Source: Lentzea waywayandensis
Lineage (GTDB): Bacteria; Actinomycetota; Actinomycetes; Mycobacteriales; Pseudonocardiaceae
Length of the DNA: 64,000 nt
Assembly: GCF_900115955.1 (NCBI RefSeq)
Contig: NZ_FOYL01000003.1
Span: forward strand, 1-64,000
Direction: 5' to 3'
Within the stretch, counting starts at the first letter, position 1, and every line of letters begins with the position of its first letter. The translations under genes were made by a program, and so were the position numbers. This document shows, in pieces, positions 53,053 through 62,012 of the stretch. A model generated the notes under the pieces. It saw nothing but the letters and a program-made list of their open reading frames with translations, had not been told where the DNA came from and made no database searches.

Positions 53053-55758
53053 GTGCGAGTCGAGTACCGCGTGCTGGGGCCGCTCGAGGTCCTGCTCGAC
53101 GGCGTCCCGGTCACCGTCCCCGCCGGTCGATGCCGGGTTCTGCTCGGGACACTTCTCTTGCGTGCCAACGAGTTCGTCTCCGTGGACGAGATCGTCGAAC
53201 GGCTCTGGGACGGAACACCGCCCAGTGCGGACCGCGCGGGCAAGACGCTGCACATGGTCGTGGCCCGGTTGCGGCAGGCGCTCGGCGCGGCGAACTGCGT
53301 GCGGACGCGTTCGGGCGGCTACGTGGCCGTGATCGAGCCGGAGCAGCTCGATCTGCTTCGGTTCCGCGCCCACCTGAAGGCCGGTGAGCACGCTGAGGCG
53401 ACGGCGTTGTGGCGCGGGCCGGTGCTGGCGAACGTTCCGTCGGAGTCGCTGCACCGCGACCTCGTGCCGGCGCTGCTCGAGGAACGGCTGGCCGCGCTGG
53501 AGAAGCGGATCGACGACGACCTGGAGCTGGGTGTCGCGGCGGAACTGGTGCCGGAGCTGCGGACGCTCACCCACCAGCACCCGGTGCGCGAGGTGTTCTG
53601 GGCGCAACTGATGCTCGCGTTGCACCGCAGCGGTCAGCAGGCGGACGCGCTCGCGACCTACCAGGAGGCCGCGAGCGTGCTGGGCGACCAGCTCGGCGTC
53701 ACGCCGGGGCCCCGGCTGCGGGAGGCGCAGCAGCGGGTGCTGGCGGGAGAGGTCTCCGCGACGGCGGTGCTCGTTCCGTCGCACCACCACGTCCCCCGGC
53801 AGCTGCCGACCGCGTTGCCGCACTTCGTGGGCAGGGAGCTGGAGCTCGACCGGCTCGACGCGGTGCTCGCGTCCGGGCAGCTGGTGATCAACGGCAGCGG
53901 TGGCATCGGCAAGACGTCGCTCGCGGTGCAGTGGGCGCACCGGGTCGCCGGCCGCTTCCCGGACGGACAGCTCTACAGCGACCTGCGCGGGTTCGATCCG
54001 ACCGGAGCCCCGGTGAACCCGATCAGCACGGCCCGCGACTTCCTGCTGGCGCTCGGCGTGCCCGCGGACGAGATCCCGGCCGGCACCGAGGCGATGCTGG
54101 AGAGCTACCGGGTGCTGCTGTCACGACGGCGGGTGCTGGTGCTGCTCGACAACGTCCGGGACGTGGCGCAGGTGCGGCCGCTGCTGCCGGGCGGGTCGCA
54201 GAGCCTGGCCGTGATCACCTCCCGCAACCGCTTGCGCGGCCTGGTCACGCAGGACCGGGCGTTCCAGCTCGACGTGCTGGGGCCGGAGGAGTCGATGACG
54301 CTCTTCGGCGGCAGGGTCGGCGCGCACCGGGTCGCGGAGGAGCCCGCAGCGGCGGCCAGGCTCGTCGAGCTGTGCGCGGGACTGCCGCTGGCACTCGCCG
54401 TGGTGGCGGCGCGGGCGACGCTCGACCAGCACCCGCTCGGCCTGCTCGTGGAGGAGCTCGAACACGCCGCGCTCGACGCGTTGGACACCGACGATCCGCT
54501 GACCAGCGTGAGGGCGGTGTTCTCGTGGACGTTCGGGTGGCTGAGCCCGGTGGCGGCGCGCCTGTTCGTGCTGCTGGGCCTGCATCCCGGCCCGGACGTG
54601 ACCGAGCCCGCCGCGACCAGCCTCATGGCACACCCGTCGGGCGACGCGCTGGACGAACTGGTCCGCTACAGCCTGATCAACAGCCAGAACGGCCGCTACC
54701 GGCTGCACGACCTGATGCGTTCGTACGCGGCGGAGGAGGCGGCTCTGCGTCTGTCGGCCACTGAACGCGCCGACGCCCAACGGCGGTTCTTCGACCACCT
54801 CATGCACTCCGCGCTGGCCGCCACCCTCAAGTCGGACCCGTTGCGCCAGCCCATCACCACACCGGCCCCGGCTCCCGGCGCCGTCGTGCTGGCGTTCGAG
54901 GCGAGCACCGACGCCGACCGCTGGTACGCCGAGGAACGCGCCGTCTTCGGTCCCGCGGTCGTCGCGGCGGGCGAGGCGGGCTTCGACGGTCACGTGTGGC
55001 GCACGGTGTGGGCGACCAGGCACTTCCTGCTGGCCACCGGACGGTGGCGCGAGGGCGAACGCCTGCAACGGCTGGCCGTCGCCGCCGCGCGCCGGGCAGA
55101 TGACCTCGAAGGGGAGTGCCGGGCCCGCCGCGGCCTGGTGTCCTGCCTGGTGCCGGGACGGGAGTTCGACGAGGCGGAGCACCAGCTCCGTGCGGCCGTC
55201 GCACTGGACGAACGACTGGGCGACCTCATCGGGTTGTCGAACGACCTGCGCGGCCTCGCCTACCTGCTGGCCAGACAGGGCAAGCACCTGCGCGCGCTCG
55301 ACCCGTTGCTGCGGGCCCTGGACGTGGCGATGCGCAGCGGCGACCGCATCGAACTGGCGAGCGTCTCGGCGTCGCTGGCGTTCGTGCACCACGAGCTCGG
55401 CGACCACCACGAAGCGGCGGCGCACGCCGAGCAGGCCCGTGACATGTACCTGGAGCTGGTGCCGGACGAGCGGGACACCGTGGTGGCCTCGAACCGCGAC
55501 ACCCTCGGCAGCATCTACCGCGCGCTGGGCCGGTACGAGGAGGCGGAGGCGAACTACCTCAGGTCGGTCGAGTTGCAGGAGACGTTGTCCTACCGCCACT
55601 ACCAGGCGGACACGCTCGTGCGGCTGGCCGACATGAAACGGGAGCTCGGCGAGCTGGACGCGGCCCGCGGCTACTACCTCGCGGCGCTCGACGTCTACGA
55701 CGACCTGGGCAACGCGCAGGCGGACGACGTGCGCGAGCTGCTGTCCTCGTTGAACTGA
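53053..55758 (+). CDS. AfsR-like SARP regulator 1 (wHTH-BTAD-NB-ARC-TPR)
   Basis: The 901-aa regulator starts VRVEYRVLGPLEVLLDG, the SARP OmpR-type winged helix (about 1-95), followed by a bacterial transcriptional activation domain (about 95-245). An NB-ARC STAND ATPase comes next, with P-loop INGSGGIGKTSLAVQW (about 276-291), the RVLVLLDNVRD Walker B and ITSRNR. From about 650 onward there are TPR-type helical repeats (LGSIYRALGRYEEAEANYLR). Such proteins activate transcription upon ATP/ligand switching, often of secondary-metabolite genes. GTG 53053 follows GGAGAGGGG. Direct repeats upstream suggest autoregulation or cross-regulation. It lies between eccC and other ESX-associated genes. 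Confidence 0.93.
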   Translation: MRVEYRVLGPLEVLLDGVPVTVPAGRCRVLLGTLLLRANEFVSVDEIVERLWDGTPPSADRAGKTLHMVVARLRQALGAANCVRTRSGGYVAVIEPEQLDLLRFRAHLKAGEHAEATALWRGPVLANVPSESLHRDLVPALLEERLAALEKRIDDDLELGVAAELVPELRTLTHQHPVREVFWAQLMLALHRSGQQADALATYQEAASVLGDQLGVTPGPRLREAQQRVLAGEVSATAVLVPSHHHVPRQLPTALPHFVGRELELDRLDAVLASGQLVINGSGGIGKTSLAVQWAHRVAGRFPDGQLYSDLRGFDPTGAPVNPISTARDFLLALGVPADEIPAGTEAMLESYRVLLSRRRVLVLLDNVRDVAQVRPLLPGGSQSLAVITSRNRLRGLVTQDRAFQLDVLGPEESMTLFGGRVGAHRVAEEPAAAARLVELCAGLPLALAVVAARATLDQHPLGLLVEELEHAALDALDTDDPLTSVRAVFSWTFGWLSPVAARLFVLLGLHPGPDVTEPAATSLMAHPSGDALDELVRYSLINSQNGRYRLHDLMRSYAAEEAALRLSATERADAQRRFFDHLMHSALAATLKSDPLRQPITTPAPAPGAVVLAFEASTDADRWYAEERAVFGPAVVAAGEAGFDGHVWRTVWATRHFLLATGRWREGERLQRLAVAAARRADDLEGECRARRGLVSCLVPGREFDEAEHQLRAAVALDERLGDLIGLSNDLRGLAYLLARQGKHLRALDPLLRALDVAMRSGDRIELASVSASLAFVHHELGDHHEAAAHAEQARDMYLELVPDERDTVVASNRDTLGSIYRALGRYEEAEANYLRSVELQETLSYRHYQADTLVRLADMKRELGELDAARGYYLAALDVYDDLGNAQADDVRELLSSLN

Positions 55759-55831
55759 GGCCGGCCCCTCCACAGTCGAAGAGGGAGGTAACCGCGGAGA
55801 GGCCGGCCGCTCACAGAGTCGCTGATCGCGC

Positions 55832-55848
55832 TCACACTTCGGTCACGG
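55832..55848 (+). promoter_or_regulatory. orphan SARP-type direct repeat
   Basis: TCACAC (55832-55837) and TCACGG (55843-55848), 11 bp apart in GCTCACACTTCGGTCACGGG, resemble the repeats before regulators 1 and 3 but are followed by a hairpin, not a gene. Possibly a relic from duplication. Confidence 0.4.
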
Positions 55849-55875
55849 GCGTGACGCCGTGCCCGGGAACTGATG

Positions 55876-55920
55876 AGCGGTGCTGGTGGCCCCCCAGGTA
55901 ACTCAGCCACCAGCACCGCT
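55876..55920. terminator. hairpin between regulator 1 and the regulator remnant
   Basis: AGCGGTGCTGGTGGC (55876-55890) and GCCACCAGCACCGCT (55906-55920) form a perfect 15-bp stem with a 15-nt loop, about 120 nt after regulator 1. Probable terminator. Confidence 0.7.
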
Positions 55921-55944
55921 GAGAAGTACTCTGCCCGACCCCGC

Positions 55945-55983
55945 TCACACTTTGCTCACACCGCGATCACACGCCGCTAAACT
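55945..55983 (+). promoter_or_regulatory. triple SARP-type direct repeat upstream of the truncated regulator
   Basis: TCACAC occurs at 55945, 55956 and 55967, three times in perfect 11-bp register, and TAAACT follows at 55978 in the same register as a candidate -10. This is the most regular operator of the set, although its gene is broken. Confidence 0.65.
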
Positions 55984-56004
55984 GGCCGTGACCTGGGGGG
56001 ACTT

Positions 56005-56184
56005 GTGCGAGCCGAGTACCGCGTACGGGGGCCGTCGGAGGTGTTGCCCGACGGCGAACCGGTGGCTGTCCCCGGCGGCCGGTGTCCCGTGCTGCCGGCG
56101 ACGCTGATGTTGCGGCCCAACCGGTTCGTGTCCGTCGACGAGCGGGCGGAGCAACTCGGCGAGAGGCTGGCGGCCTTGGAGTAG
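56005..56184 (+). pseudogene. collapsed SARP regulator remnant (59 codons)
   Basis: From GTG 56005 the frame reads VRAEYRVRGPSEVLPDG, then PVAVPGGRC and LMLRPNRFVSVDER, the first 45 residues of a SARP winged helix as in the neighbouring regulators. It then jumps directly to AEQLGERLAALE and a stop. ERLAALE matches a segment inside the activation domain of regulator 1 (residues about 143-149), so an internal deletion has removed the recognition helix and most of the BTAD, and the rest is gone. Conserved positions are also altered (RGPSEV for LGPLEV). A functional mini-protein is possible but unlikely. Confidence 0.75.
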
Positions 56185-56263
56185 CCGAGGACGACAGCGA
56201 CCCCCCAGGCGAAGCCATTTGTCGCTGTCGTCCCCGGCTGATGATGAGCTTGCCCGCCGCTGC

Positions 56264-56280
56264 TCACACTTCGGTCACAC
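56264..56280 (+). promoter_or_regulatory. SARP-type operator of regulator 3
   Basis: TCACAC at 56264-56269 and 56275-56280, 11 bp apart, within GCTCACACTTCGGTCACACC, identical to the regulator 1 site. The upstream context CCGGCTGATGA...TGCCCG is also shared, indicating duplicated promoters. Confidence 0.6.
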
Positions 56281-56319
56281 CCTCGAAAATCCACTGTGGA
56301 CGAGCAGGTGAAGGAGCCC

Positions 56320-58986
56320 ATGAACGTCGAGTACCGCGTCCTCGGGCCGTTGGAGGTGCTGCGCGACGGCGTGCGCGTGGCGGTTCCCGCTGGGCGTGGG
56401 CGGGTGCTGCTCGCGACGTTGTTGCTGCGGCCCAACCGGTTCGTGTCCGTTGACGAGTTGGTGGAACGGTTGTGGGACGGTGAGCCGCCCACGCTCGACC
56501 GCGCGCACAAGACGTTGCAGATGGTCGTGCGGCGGCTGCGGATGGCGTTGGGGGACGCCAACTGCGTGCGCACGGCCACCGGTGGCTACCTGGCCGAGGT
56601 CGACCCGGACCGGCTCGACCTGACGCGGTTCCGGCGGCTCGCCGCCGAGGGTGAGTTCGCGGCCGCGCTCGCGTACTGGCGTGGTGAGGTGGCGTCCAAC
56701 GTCGCCTCACCGCACCTGCACCGCGAGGACGTGCCGCCGCTCGTCGAGGAACGGCTCGTGGTGCACGGCCGGCGCGTCGAGGCCGATCTGGCGCGCGGGC
56801 GCGGGGCCGGGCTGGTGGACGAGCTGCGGGAGCTGACCGGCGAGCACCCGCTGCGCGAGGGGTTCTGGGCGCAGCTGGTCCAGGCGTTGCACCAGGCGGG
56901 ACGGCCTGGGGAGGCGCTCGCCGCGTACGAGCAGATCCGCGACCACCTCGACGACGAACTGGGGGTCGAGCCCGGCCAGCCGTTGCGCGACCTGCACGCG
57001 CGGCTGCTCGACCCGGCCTCGCGGGCCGGCGTGCCGCGGCAGCTGCCCGTCGGGGCCGCGCACTTCGCCGGTCGCGACGCCGAACTGGCCAGGCTGACCG
57101 AGGTCACCACGGACGGGGCGGCGGTGGTGATCACCGCGATCGACGGCACCGCGGGGATCGGCAAGACGGCGCTGGCCGTGCGGTGGGCCCGTTCGGTCGC
57201 GGACCGCTTCCCGGACGGGCAGCTGTACGTCGATCTGCGCGGCTTCGAGCCGTTCGCCGATCCCGCCGACCCGGCCGAGGTGCTGGCGGCCTTCCTCGGC
57301 GCGTTCGGGGTGTCCGGCGGCAGGGTTCCGGTGGACCTGCCCGAACGAGCGGCGCTCTACCGCAGCGTCGTCGCCGACCGCCGCGTGCTGGTGTTGCTCG
57401 ACAACGCCCGCGACGTCGAACAGGTCCGTCCGCTGCTGCCCGCCGGCCGCGGCTGCCTGGTCGTGATCACGAGCCGCAACCGGTTCACCGGACTGGTCGT
57501 CCGCGAGGGCGCGGTCCCGGTGACGCTCGACCTGCTCGGCGAGGACGACGCCGTCGCACTGCTCACCGCCCGCCTCGGTGCCGGACGCGTGGCCGCCGAA
57601 CCGGACGCCGTCGCGGACCTGGTCGCGTTCTGCGGCGGCCTGCCGCTCGCGCTCGCCGTCGCCGCCTCCAGAGCAGCCGACGATCCCGGCCTCACCCTGC
57701 GCTCGCTCGTCCGCGAACTCGCTGACTCGGACGGCCTGATGACCCACGTCGAGGCGGTCTTCGCCACGTCCTGCAGCCGTCTGGACGACGACACGGCCAG
57801 GCTCTTCCGGTTGCTCGGCCTGACGACGGGCCCGGACATCTCCCTGGATGCGGCCACCGCGCTCGACGGCCGCCGCCGCGCCGAGGTGCGCCGGTCGCTG
57901 CAAACGCTGGCGCGCATGCATCTGCTCACCGAACGCGCACCGGGCCGGTACACGTCCCACGACCTGCTGCGTGCGTACGCGCGCTCGCTCCAGGAGACGG
58001 ACCCCGCGGCCGTCCGCCGGCTGCTGGAGTTCTACCTGCACTCGGTGGACAGCGCCGATCGGTTGTTGCGCCGCAGCCGGTCCGACATCGCGTTGTGCCC
58101 GCTGTCCGACGGTGTGCAGCCGGTGCTGTTCGAGGACTCGTCGGTGGCCGCCGCCTGGTGCGAGACCGAGCACGAGAACCTCCTCGCCGCCGTCAAGCTC
58201 GCCGGAGAGCACGGCCTGCATCAGCACGCCTGGCAGCTCGCGTCCGTCATGTTCGGCTACCTCTACCTGCGGCAGCGGCCTGCCGAGCGGATCGAGCTGT
58301 GCCGCGTCGCGCTCGCGGCCGCCCGCGCGAGCGGCGACAGGTACGCCGAGGGCGTCACCCTGCACTCGCTCGGCAACGCGCTCTCCGCACTGGGCGCCTT
58401 CGGCGACGCCGCCGGCCAGTACGCCGAGGCACTGCGGGTGCGCGAGGAGATCGGCCACCTGCACGGCATCGCGGTCACTCTCGACCAGTGGGCCATCAAC
58501 CACGCGATGGGCGGCGACCTGACGGCGGCGAAGGTCCTGCACGAACGCGCGATCGAGAGGCGCAAGGAGCAGGGCTCACCGTCCGGCCTGGCCATCGCGC
58601 TGAACAACTACTCGATGACGTTGGTGAGCCTCAAGGAGTTCGACGCCGCGCTCACCGCGAACGACGAGGCCTACGCGGTCGTCACCGAGGCGGGCATGAC
58701 CGACCTCGCGGCCTCCACTTTGGACACTCGCGGCCTGCTGCACCTGGAACGCGGCCACCTCGCCGAGGCCGTCGCGACGTTCCAGCGGGTGCTCGCACTG
58801 CCCGGCGACCAGTTGCCGGACGCCATCAAGACCGTGACGCTGGAGAACCTCGCCGACGCGCACGCCCGTGCCGGACGGTCGGAAGACGCCGTGGCCGCGT
58901 TGAAGGAGGCGTTGCTGCTGCGCGAGGACATGGGCAACGAGAAGGCGACGGAGAAGCTGCGGGCCCGGATCGCTGAACTCTCGTAG
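56320..58986 (+). CDS. AfsR-like SARP regulator 3 (wHTH-BTAD-NB-ARC-TPR)
   Basis: The 888-aa regulator has the winged helix (MNVEYRVLGPLEVLRDG, RPNRFVSVDELVERLWDG), a BTAD to about 240, and an NB-ARC domain with P-loop DGTAGIGKTALAVRW (about 280-294), RVLVLLDNARDVEQ and ITSRNRF. C-terminal TPR repeats include LHSLGNALSALGAFGDAAGQYAEAL and LENLADAHARAGRSEDAVAALKEAL (segments). ATG 56320 is preferred because AAGGAG lies just upstream and both sister proteins begin at this point; an in-frame GTG at 56296 is an alternative. Likely a transcriptional activator switched by nucleotide binding. It is followed 53 nt later by regulator 4. Confidence 0.93.
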   Translation: MNVEYRVLGPLEVLRDGVRVAVPAGRGRVLLATLLLRPNRFVSVDELVERLWDGEPPTLDRAHKTLQMVVRRLRMALGDANCVRTATGGYLAEVDPDRLDLTRFRRLAAEGEFAAALAYWRGEVASNVASPHLHREDVPPLVEERLVVHGRRVEADLARGRGAGLVDELRELTGEHPLREGFWAQLVQALHQAGRPGEALAAYEQIRDHLDDELGVEPGQPLRDLHARLLDPASRAGVPRQLPVGAAHFAGRDAELARLTEVTTDGAAVVITAIDGTAGIGKTALAVRWARSVADRFPDGQLYVDLRGFEPFADPADPAEVLAAFLGAFGVSGGRVPVDLPERAALYRSVVADRRVLVLLDNARDVEQVRPLLPAGRGCLVVITSRNRFTGLVVREGAVPVTLDLLGEDDAVALLTARLGAGRVAAEPDAVADLVAFCGGLPLALAVAASRAADDPGLTLRSLVRELADSDGLMTHVEAVFATSCSRLDDDTARLFRLLGLTTGPDISLDAATALDGRRRAEVRRSLQTLARMHLLTERAPGRYTSHDLLRAYARSLQETDPAAVRRLLEFYLHSVDSADRLLRRSRSDIALCPLSDGVQPVLFEDSSVAAAWCETEHENLLAAVKLAGEHGLHQHAWQLASVMFGYLYLRQRPAERIELCRVALAAARASGDRYAEGVTLHSLGNALSALGAFGDAAGQYAEALRVREEIGHLHGIAVTLDQWAINHAMGGDLTAAKVLHERAIERRKEQGSPSGLAIALNNYSMTLVSLKEFDAALTANDEAYAVVTEAGMTDLAASTLDTRGLLHLERGHLAEAVATFQRVLALPGDQLPDAIKTVTLENLADAHARAGRSEDAVAALKEALLLREDMGNEKATEKLRARIAELS

Positions 58987-59039
58987 ATGCCCGTCAACTG
59001 TCACACTCGTGCCGAGAGGAGTGCGTCTGGGGGGTGAAC

Positions 59040-61868
59040 GTGAACGTCGAGTTCCGGGTGCTCGGTCCGCTCGAAGTGCTGGCCGACGGCGAACCGGTCC
59101 CCGTCCCGGCCGGTCGCGGCCGGGTGCTGCTGGCGACGTTGTTGTTGCGTCCCAACCGGTTCGTGTCGGTCGACGAGCTGGTCGACCGACTGTGGGACGG
59201 CGAGCCACCGACCGCTGACCGTGCACACAAGACGTTGCAGACGACGGTGCTGCGGCTGCGGCAGGCCCTCGGCGCGGCCAACCGGGTGCGCACCACCGCC
59301 GGCGGCTACCTCGTCGAGGTGACGCCGGAGGAGCTCGACCTGCTGCGGTTCCGCGAGTTCGTTCGCGCCGGCGACTTCGCGTCGGCGACGGAACTGTGGC
59401 GTGGGCCGGCGCTCGCGAACGTCGCATCGGACGTGGTGCACCGCGAGGACGTGCCGCGACTCGACGAGGAACACCTCGGCGCGCTGGAAGGCCGGATCGA
59501 CGCTGACCTGGACCGAGGTCAGGCCGGCCAGTTGGTCGCCGAACTGAGCGCGTTGATCCGGCAACACCCGTTGCGGGAACGGTTCTGGGCGCAGCGGATG
59601 ACGGCACTGGCCCGCTCCGGACGGCAGGCGGAGGCGCTGGAGAGCTACCGCGAGCTCACCGCGCTGCTGGCCGCCGAACTGGGCCTGGACCCGTCGCCGG
59701 AGCTGAGCCGGCTGCACGTCGCGCTGCTCAACGGCGAGGCGGAGGCGCCCGAGCGCAAGGTGATCTGCCAGCTGCCACCGGACACCGCGGGCTTCGTCGG
59801 CAGGGCCGAGATGTTCCGGCAGGTCGAGGAGAAGCTCGCCGCGCCCGGTCTGCCGGTGGTCGTCCTGACCGGTGCTCCCGGCGTCGGCAAGAGCGCGTTC
59901 ACGATCAAGGCCGCGCACCGCCTGCGACAGCGGTTCCCCGACGGTCAGCTCTTCGTCCGGCTCAACGGTGCCGGTGGGACTCCCCGTGAGGCGGCCGAGG
60001 TGCTCGCCGAGCTGCTCGTCGCCCTGGGCGTGCCCGCCTCCGCGATACCGGACGGCGTGCAGGCGCGCAGTGCGACGTTCCGCGCCCAGCTCGCCGACCG
60101 CTCGATTCTGGTGGTGCTGGACGACGCGGCCGGAGCCGAGCAGGTCAGGCCGCTGCTGCCGGGAACGGCGGGATGCGCCGTGCTGATCAGCAGCAGGCAG
60201 CAGCTCGTCCAGGTCGAGGGCGCGCAGAGCCTCCGGTTGTCCCCTCTCGGCGCCGAGGACGGAATCGCATTGCTGTCGAGCGTTCTCGGCGCGGAACGGG
60301 CCGGCACCGACCGGACCGCGCTCAGTGCGATCGCCGGTGCGTGCGGTGGGCTTCCGCTCGCGCTGAGGGTCGCCGGGGCACGCCTCGCCGCCCGTGAGTC
60401 GCTGCCGCTGCGGTCGCTGGCCCGGCGGTTGTCCGACGAACGTCATCGCCTGGACGAGCTCACCATGGGCGACCTGGAGGTGCGCGCGACGTTCGGACCC
60501 AGCTACGAGGCGCTGCCGGCCGATGCCGCGACGGCGTTCCGCAGGCTCGGGCTGCTCGGCGCGACGGACGTGGCCTCGTGGACGGTGGGCGTGCTGGCCG
60601 GCGGTGACGGCGAGCGGCTCGTCGAACGGCTGGTGGAGGCGAACCTGCTGGACGAGGTCGGCCTGGACCTGACCGGCGAGCCCCGGTACCGCCTGCACGA
60701 CCTGCTCGCGGTGTACGCGGCCGAACTGGTGCGCGCGGAGGACGACCAGGTGGTCGCGGCGGCCATGCGCGACTACGTCGGTCTTCTGCTGACCCTCGTG
60801 GACCTGGGCGTCGTGGACTGGACCGGAGGAGACGAGCTGCCGTTGCAGCCGTTCGCCGCGTCCACCGTGCTCGACCGCGCCGAGATGGAGCGGCTCGCCG
60901 GCGACGAGCGGTTCCTGCTGGCGGAGAAGGTCAACATCGACCTCGCGATCATGTTCTGCCTGCGGGAGAACTGGGTCCAGGACGCCGCCGGCCTCGCCGA
61001 CCGCGCGTTCCACTTCCTCGACGTCTACTACTCCCACGACCGTGTCGTGCAGGTGCGCGAGCTTCTGCGGGAGGCGGCGTTCGCCGATGGTGACGAACTG
61101 GTCGCGTGGCGCTCGCACCTGGACCTGCTGTACCAACGGGCGACGCGTGGTGTCACCGAGGACCTTCTCGCCGAGTACTCGCGCTGTGCGGACGCGTTCG
61201 AGGCATTGGGGGCTCACGCGGAACTCGCCGCCGTGCTGGGCGCGTTGACCTACTTCACGATGGTGCACACAGGCCGGCCGCAGGTGGAACTCGCCGAACG
61301 CGCGGTGGTCGCGGCACGAGCGAGCGGTGTGTCGCGCATTTACGTCGGCAACCTGCGTGAGCTGGGCACCGTGCTCTCGTCCGAGGGTCGCTACCCGGAG
61401 TCCGTGCGGGCCCTGGGCGAGGCGCTGGCGATCAGCCGGGACGAAGGCGGGTCGAGCGACACCGCGCTGGTGCTCAGCCGGATCACGGCGAGCGCGCTCG
61501 CCCACGGTGATCTCGAGCGGGCGAGCGCGGCGGCCCACGAGGCGCTGGATCTGGCGACCGAGCTGGGCGACGTCCGCGGCGTCGCCTACTGCACGGTCCA
61601 GCGGTCCCAGGTCGACCTCGCCCTCGGTGACGCAGGGCTGGCGCTGACCGGTGCGGAGAAAGCGCTGTCGATCTTCGAACAACTCGGCGAACGACGCGGG
61701 GTTGTGCGCGCGCTGGCCTCGGTCGCCGAGGCGAACCTCGCGCTCGGACTGACGGACAAGGTGATCGAGGTAGCGGTCGCCGCTCTGGAGAACTACGCCG
61801 ACGCGGGCGACGCCGGTGCCGAGGAACGACTGCGGGCCGCGCTGGCGCGGGCGCGGCGGAAGGCGTGA
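59040..61868 (+). CDS. AfsR-like SARP regulator 4 (wHTH-BTAD-NB-ARC-TPR)
   Basis: The 942-aa regulator begins MNVEFRVLGPLEVLADG with the same winged helix and BTAD as its neighbours. It has the NB-ARC P-loop LTGAPGVGKSAFTIKA (about 279-294), SILVVLDDAAGAEQ and ISSRQQLV, and a longer helical C-terminus with TPR-like units (LGTVLSSEGRYPESVRALGEALAIS). Its ATPase part diverges more from regulators 1 and 3 than those do from each other. GTG 59040 lies 5 nt after a G-run and matches the sister starts; GTG 59034 is two codons earlier. With only 53 nt after regulator 3, co-transcription is likely; a single TCACAC lies at 59001. Confidence 0.92.
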   Translation: MNVEFRVLGPLEVLADGEPVPVPAGRGRVLLATLLLRPNRFVSVDELVDRLWDGEPPTADRAHKTLQTTVLRLRQALGAANRVRTTAGGYLVEVTPEELDLLRFREFVRAGDFASATELWRGPALANVASDVVHREDVPRLDEEHLGALEGRIDADLDRGQAGQLVAELSALIRQHPLRERFWAQRMTALARSGRQAEALESYRELTALLAAELGLDPSPELSRLHVALLNGEAEAPERKVICQLPPDTAGFVGRAEMFRQVEEKLAAPGLPVVVLTGAPGVGKSAFTIKAAHRLRQRFPDGQLFVRLNGAGGTPREAAEVLAELLVALGVPASAIPDGVQARSATFRAQLADRSILVVLDDAAGAEQVRPLLPGTAGCAVLISSRQQLVQVEGAQSLRLSPLGAEDGIALLSSVLGAERAGTDRTALSAIAGACGGLPLALRVAGARLAARESLPLRSLARRLSDERHRLDELTMGDLEVRATFGPSYEALPADAATAFRRLGLLGATDVASWTVGVLAGGDGERLVERLVEANLLDEVGLDLTGEPRYRLHDLLAVYAAELVRAEDDQVVAAAMRDYVGLLLTLVDLGVVDWTGGDELPLQPFAASTVLDRAEMERLAGDERFLLAEKVNIDLAIMFCLRENWVQDAAGLADRAFHFLDVYYSHDRVVQVRELLREAAFADGDELVAWRSHLDLLYQRATRGVTEDLLAEYSRCADAFEALGAHAELAAVLGALTYFTMVHTGRPQVELAERAVVAARASGVSRIYVGNLRELGTVLSSEGRYPESVRALGEALAISRDEGGSSDTALVLSRITASALAHGDLERASAAAHEALDLATELGDVRGVAYCTVQRSQVDLALGDAGLALTGAEKALSIFEQLGERRGVVRALASVAEANLALGLTDKVIEVAVAALENYADAGDAGAEERLRAALARARRKA

Positions 61869-62012
61869 CCGGTGCTGTTCGGCGGGCAGCGAGAGGCCCA
61901 CTGGGCCGGCCGCCGAGCCGCGGACCCCGACCGGAGTGACGCGACCTTTGCCATCCGTGTCGTCCCGGTCAGTCGCATCGGGTAAGCATGTGCCCAGAAG
62001 AGGGGAAGGTGC

